Below are positions 59,701-64,000 of a DNA stretch of 64,000 nucleotides, in pieces. The stretch comes from Ancylostoma caninum (lineage: Eukaryota; Nematoda; Chromadorea; Rhabditida; Ancylostomatidae): assembly GCA_037903475.1 (NCBI GenBank), contig JBAJFG010000330.1:124001-188000 (forward strand). Direction: 5' to 3'. Under the pieces are notes generated by a model. It was not told where the DNA came from. It saw only the letters and a list, made by a program, of their open reading frames with translations, and did no database searches. Every line of letters begins with the position of its first letter. Position 1 is the stretch's first letter. The position numbers and the translations under genes were made by a program.

Positions 59701-61695
59701 AATTTTAATTTGGTTCGAAACAAAGTAAAATGGTTAAAAGTCTACAACGAAGATGTTCTCAGTTTTTAATTTCTCATTCCAATGCCGCTTCTGGGTGAGC
59801 CGCGTTCGCTTTTGTCCATTTCGTGCAACAGACTTTTTCCGTAGAGACAAGATAAGCTTCCCTACCTAATAGCTCCGCCACTGTAAAACGTCCATATGTT
59901 GATGACCTCGTTTGATACTCACCTGTACAGTCGTATCCTCGCCTGCTTTATGGCGTTTTCGATTGCTTCTTTGTTGAAGAAGTTATAGTTGTCGATCAGG
60001 TCAATCTTATTCTCAATCACAACGACAGGCAGGAAGTCGCAGTTCTGCACGCTGTGTACAATTTCCAGCGCATATTCGAAGGTCTGGAAAAATTGGAACT
60101 ATCTCAGATACAAGAAGTTGGTTGAGAAAGATATTAGCACTGATGGAGTATTCTTGCAGGTTTCCTACCTTGAAATTAATCCTCGAAATTAATTCATGCC
60201 TAGTCGCATAAACATACTTCCATGGATGTATTGATGCGGTTAGGATTAGATATACTGCAGCTGGGGTAATGCACCTAAGATTTCTACTGCAGGACATGCT
60301 TATCCAGATGACCAGCTTTCTCATCAATTCATGTGGTTTCTTGACATCGCCTACAACTTAGGTGGGTACCAACATGTGGGTGAATAAATTATATTGGAAT
60401 CACAAAAGATAATGATGGCAGTGGATGACGGTGGAAACGGATATGGAGTACTGCTTTTCTTGGCTACAGGGTTGAAATTTCTACTTCTGGCAAACATTGT
60501 GGCTACTCACTAGGGATGAGTACAAGCTTCTCAAGCTTCGCCTGGAAAGAAATTATGAATGAAAGTTTAGAAGGTGATTTCTTTTTGGGCAGTACTGTAG
60601 GTACAACCGTTGTTTTTTCTTTTCCCACAGCTGGATATACGCACTGAAAGTGGGTCCTAGAAGATTAGCGTCTATCTCTAAAAACCTTCGCAGAGTCATA
60701 TCAACAATTGTGCAGTGGTCATGAAACCTCATTTACAAAATGTGCTTCCTCAAAAATTCTTCTCAGCTTTGTAACTTGCTAGATTGAACAGGAGAAAGTA
60801 CGCTGGACGCCTTTCACTTCCACACTATAATTTGGATCCTAAATTCCAGATAGGAACATTTCACATTTTATTTCAGTTTTGTTTTTGAGGTGTGTTCCAG
60901 AGAAAAGGACCAATGAATGATTGTGACTGCTGTTTGGCCTTCTCGCTTTCATGTTTTTTCCCTAGTATCTGATCACTTACAGTGAGCGTCGATGGCGATG
61001 CGCTTTTCATGGATATGGGAAGAACGCGACACGGCCGCGCCACTCACGCTGGAATCGGCACTGTAGTAGTAAATCAGGATTTTCGTGATAGTTTTCCATC
61101 ACATTTGACATTACCGATTAAGAAAACTAACTATCTATCAAGAAAACCTATGGTTTGTTGTTGCGGAGAGGATTCCAGCGTGAGCGGCGCGGTCGCGCTG
61201 CGTGCTTCGCGAGGATTAAAGCGCACCCTCATCGACGCCTACTGCACGTCCCTTTGTAGGAGAAACCATATAATCCGCGAAAACCGGGAAATCAGTGCTC
61301 CACCCGAAACAAGAAAGCGGATCTTACCTTGAAGTCATCTGCAGCAAAGACGACGACCACTGCGTCGAACTCAGAAACGTACTCCCTTTGCCACTAAAAG
61401 CATCCAATTATTCCTGGATGTTTGCCTTGTTGAGACATAGCACCCACCTTGTCTTTCTTACGAATATCAATTCGGATATTCTCGTCGTCCAATTTCAACA
61501 CACTAGTTCCCTCAGAACCACCGCCCTCGAACGAAAAGCTCGAGAGAAGGCTGGATTTTCCGGTCTGGAAAGCTAAACGTTGCTCCCGAGCTCTATTACG
61601 AGAACTATAGCAGTGATCTTGATGTGATGTCGACTCACACCACTTCCGCCACATATGAGCAGCCGGAAATGTCTGTCGTAATCGTCGTCGTCCAT
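50769..61695 (-). CDS. Ras-like small GTPase, five exons, 198 aa, G3 motif missing
   Basis: Exons 61695-61639, 61564-61448, 61393-61328, 60083-59923 and 50964-50769 give 597 nt with every junction in phase. G1 is GGSGTGKSS (residues about 16-24). G4 is IENKIDL in exon 4. G5 is VSAKDN at the start of exon 5. The tail KKSSNCSIM is a basic stretch plus a CaaX box predicting prenylation and membrane attachment. The G3 position reads IDIRKKDKWQREY instead of DxxG, and the switch II region is about ten residues short, so GTP hydrolysis is unlikely to be normal. The first exon follows ATTTTCAG four bases before the ATG, which may be a trans-splice or splice acceptor. Intron 4 is 8,958 bp. I cannot name an ortholog. 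Confidence 0.85.
52381..52490 (+). repeat. Dispersed repeat, copy of 3757-3870
   Basis: GGGAAGATAGTCGGAGAAAC and GAAGAGGATGAATAGAAAGA align with the copy downstream of collagen 3. Confidence 0.5.
54240..54761. mobile_element. 0.5-kb element with CTTAAAGGCAAGG inverted ends
   Basis: CTTAAAGGCAAGGTTCGGGC at the left, and GACCGGACCTTGCCTTTAAG at the right as its near complement. The interior open frame (54499-54825) is not gene-like. Confidence 0.5.
55708..57990 (+). mobile_element. Composite satellite element C (largest copy)
   Basis: Head GGCCGTCCGGCTAACGCCGG, then CTCGCTTCGCTCGCATACTG, a spacer alignable with element A (ATTCAGTGTAAATG, AATTCAAGTGATAAGGGTCC), the 59-bp array, a post-array block (CACTCACCGCTCTCCACTTC, also after the array of element B), and the tail TTATTATAAGTCATGATG. 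Inserted in the Ras-like intron. Confidence 0.7.
56215..57830 (+). repeat. 59-bp satellite array S6
   Basis: About 27 units of CCGTTGGACCCGACTCCAGG, CGTTTCCCCACTTTTGGACG, CCGGCGCATCCTTATCACA. Most units are 95-100% alike; a few are shortened by deletions (56370-56400, 56835, 57305). Alternating GGACGCC and GTACGCC variants suggest higher-order structure. The three long open frames across it (up to 521 codons) exist because the unit has no stop in any forward frame. Confidence 0.95.
58497..58734. mobile_element. MITE copy B (TIR AGGGCAATTTATACT)
   Basis: 238 bp, terminal inverted repeats AGGGCAATTTATACT and AGTATAAATTGCCCT, flanked by TAT on both sides (58494-58496, 58735-58737). About 95% identical to copy A at 6979-7215. 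Confidence 0.9.
59084..59196 (-). CDS. Candidate exon inside the Ras-like intron, unrecognised
   Basis: After CTCAAAAG the reverse strand reads IEILRVKSGDMVDIPRIRI then CQNSCIPLKALVFSISHN and ends at GTATGT (37 codons + 2). Coding character is good, but its phase does not fit between Ras exons 4 and 5. It may be part of another gene on the same strand, perhaps ending at 50472-50243. Confidence 0.35.
60979..61245. repeat. Foldback element in Ras-like intron 3
   Basis: CAGTGAGCGTCGATGGCGAT and GGCCGCGCCACTCACGCTGG at the left match the complements of CCAGCGTGAGCGGCGCGGTC and CTCATCGACGCCTACTG at the right. Arms are about 90 bp around about 85 bp. Confidence 0.75.
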
Positions 61696-62284
61696 TTTCC
61701 TGAAAATACCACCATGTGTACGGCCTGCGTGGCAACGGATGATAGTCATATTCGGAGCCATTAATGAAAGTAAGTTAGTAGTCACTTGAGTGATACGAGA
61801 AATACCATCGAATTACGGCAGTACTGCAATGAATAACAACTGAAGATTCGATTACGGAGCCAGTAGAAATCGTTGAGGTTGTCATGAATGTGGTCCAAAT
61901 AGTATAAAGTATGGAAATAGGAGAGGGGGTAGGAAGATCGGACTGGTAGTTGAATAAGGAAAATTAACCCATCAGTGCAAAGTAACCTGAAAATGGACAT
62001 ATTTCTTCGACAAACGTAAACAGCGGAAGGCGCTCAATTCTTTACACCGCAAATAGCATCTCGAATTGCTTACGGAAGTCTTGGCGGTACAGATAACACC
62101 TAAATAAACATTCAGCATTTGTGTAACGACCCCACAACATTGTAAATGGGCATAAGTTGGGACTAGTTTGTTTGATTTGAATGCTTACTAGAATTGACAA
62201 GCGAAAAACAAAGAACTAGGTTCCATCAAGACAATGCTAGATCGCATACATCTTCGGCGACTCGGCAGAAACTCCACCATATAC

Positions 62285-63199
62285 AGTCCCGTCGGTGCCG
62301 CTTTCAAAATCTGCGGAATAAAAGCGATGTCGCGTCGGAAGCGCCGGGTTGCCATAACTCTTTTCACTGATCCATTCGAGACGAAAATCAAATATTCAGA
62401 ATCAGCGGTCTCAGATGTATCGAAGGCGCTGTTTAAAAATTTCCTCACATGAAATACAAAACGCAAGTGGTTAACAAATAGGGCGTTTCTCAATATGAGA
62501 ACTAGGGGATTTTTGGTTTTAATATTCAAATTATGAGCAGTTCACAAAATTTCAAGAGAAAAAAACAAACACCTCGTAGCAATATGAAACACTGGAAAAA
62601 AACGCACATCCTCTGAAACTCAACTGGAATCACGGATAATCGAAATCTGAAAATGGAGTTTTTACAACTTGCCAAACCATGCTTTTTTAGTTTAAATTTT
62701 AAAACATGAAAATTTCATTAAAATGTATTTGTGGTGGAGACTGCTGCACAACTTTAGAAATTTAATTGTGGAGACACTCGCCTTTAATCCTATACTGAAA
62801 ATTTCAAAATTTTGGACTTCATAGTTTCGAAAATTAAATTTGTGGAGTGTAGATCTGAAGAAAAAGTAATCTAAAATCTATATCTTCCTTGTGATAAGAA
62901 GTATTTCCCTACTCTTAAACCTCCACTTTTCCAGGAATTCCTGAGTTTGTGTTGAGTCTATAGTACCTGAGGATACAATTAGGTGAGACCCGACGCAGAC
63001 CGGGTTGCCACTAATGCCAGCCTGGCGTGACGTCACCAAAGTTGCAAAAATTTCGAGATTTTCAATTTTTAAACAGCGCATTTGATAATCTATAACTCTC
63101 GAATGGATCACAATGAAAAGAGTTATGGCAAGTCGGCGCTTCCGACGCGACATCGCGTTTATTTCGCAGATTTTAAAGGCAGCACCGACGGGATCGTAG
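62285..63199. repeat. Inverted repeat, about 98-bp arms 0.7 kb apart
   Basis: CCCGTCGGTGCCGCTTTCAA and GCGATGTCGCGTCGGAAGCG (62288-62345) recur as near-perfect complements at 63103-63199. No coding content was recognised between them. Likely the ends of a non-autonomous element. Confidence 0.7.
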
Positions 63200-63344
63200 T
63201 CCTTATAGCCCTGAGCTAGCGCCATCTGACTACCACTTCGATCGTCAGAATTACATGGAAAAAAACCTTTACCGAAGATGAGGATATTTAGTCCTATGTA
63301 ACCTAGTTTTCTACTGAAAAGACTAGGGGCCGTAGTAATTGCGC

Positions 63345-63646
63345 TATAACTGCCGTTTAAACAGGAGGCTGAACCGGCAGTTATACACTTTATAACCAGG
63401 AACCATTACTATCTTGAAATGGTCTGAAAGAAATGAATTTCGAGTGGATTTCAATAGCCGCGATATAACCGGCAGGTTATACCACAGTTTGTATGCTGGT
63501 CTTGGGCGCTGGAAAACCGTCGGTTTGTTGGATCGCCCAGCCACTGCCATACCGATATTGATAGAGCGCGCGCAGAGAGCGCGCAAATGTCTCAGACGCA
63601 GACAAGGGGACATCCCGGTTATTAAAAAGTCCTCCAGAGGACTTTT
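63345..63646. repeat. Cluster of hairpins with repeated CCGGTTAT words
   Basis: A perfect 11-bp stem (TATAACTGCCG at 63345, CGGCAGTTATA at 63375), a perfect 10-bp hairpin AAAAGTCCTC-CA-GAGGACTTTT at 63625-63646, and CCGGTTAT or its complement at 63467, 63613 and 63651. Function unknown. Confidence 0.6.
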
Positions 63647-64000
63647 CAGATCCCGGTTATACAAGTGTGTAAGTGGCATTGCAGCATGATTTTGCGTTAA
63701 AATTCGGGCTTTCCTAACTACGCATTGTAACCGTAAAGCTGATATTTTGAATATTTAGGGAAATCAAGCAATTTCCTGCCGTTTCGAGTTCCGAATTATT
63801 TTTTTTTTGCATTTAAAACAACCGAATAGCTCTGGCAGTGCATTAGGTCTCATTTTACAAGTGCGAGAAGTTAATGAAACAGATTGAAATGAAGCCTACA
63901 TGGTTTGAAGCTTTGACTAACAAGGTTCTACATCATGTATACTAGTAATTGGCAGTCGATATTATACTATACGTTTATGGGGAGCCTTCCGCCTAGAACG

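Larger units (their letters stand above)
50965..59922 (-). other. 9-kb intron of the Ras-like gene
   Basis: Bounded by GTGAGT and TTTTCAG. It contains the repeat at 52381, the inverted-end element at 54240, composite element C with the largest satellite array, the MITE copy at 58497 and the candidate exon at 59084. The parts 51.0-52.3, 52.5-54.2 and 54.8-55.7 kb show nothing I can identify. Confidence 0.7.

Overview
This is a nematode nuclear genome window, most likely from a clade V (strongylid or hookworm-like) worm. The evidence is a cluster of nematode cuticle collagens, short 50-76 bp introns with TTTTCAG-type acceptors next to kilobase-scale introns packed with transposons, and eukaryotic splice sites throughout. 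There is no bacterial operon structure, and most long open frames are satellite artefacts or antisense shadows. Gene models below were assembled by eye from splice signals, reading-frame phase and family motifs.

Layout. 1-3.7 kb: three copies of one cuticle collagen gene (one cut by the window edge, then an inverted pair with practically identical proteins), with a foldback element between the first two. 4-13.7 kb: unrecognised multi-exon genes on both strands, with a MITE, hammerhead-ribozyme-like sequences and a dead LINE in introns or gaps. 15.4-19.1 kb (-): four exons of a RhoGEF Dbl-homology domain resembling ECT2. 19.2-30 kb: arrays of a 59-bp satellite carried inside a dispersed composite element, a tRNA-derived SINE, several foldback elements, a mariner remnant and a different 60-bp satellite. 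31.2-37.1 kb: a retroelement graveyard, with a Penelope-like element (RT, GIY-YIG, hammerhead motif) split by a 1.35-kb DNA element with a visible target-site duplication, and a second RT split by a minisatellite-bearing insertion.

37.9-47.6 kb (+): a ligand-gated ion channel gene assembled from eleven phase-compatible exons, from signal peptide to past TM3. Both cysteines of the Cys-loop appear to be missing. One expected extracellular exon and TM4 were not found. A mariner lies in one of its introns. 50.8-61.7 kb (-): a complete five-exon Ras-like small GTPase (198 aa, CaaX box) that keeps the P-loop, NKxD and SAK motifs but lacks the DxxG motif. Its roughly 9-kb fourth intron holds the largest satellite array (56.2-57.8 kb) and a MITE. 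62-64 kb: inverted repeats and hairpins with no recognised gene.

The genes are unrelated housekeeping, cuticle and neuronal functions. No operon or functional cluster is evident apart from the collagen cluster. The most notable content is the atypical GTPase, the Cys-less channel, the hammerhead-bearing Penelope relics and the composite satellite element.
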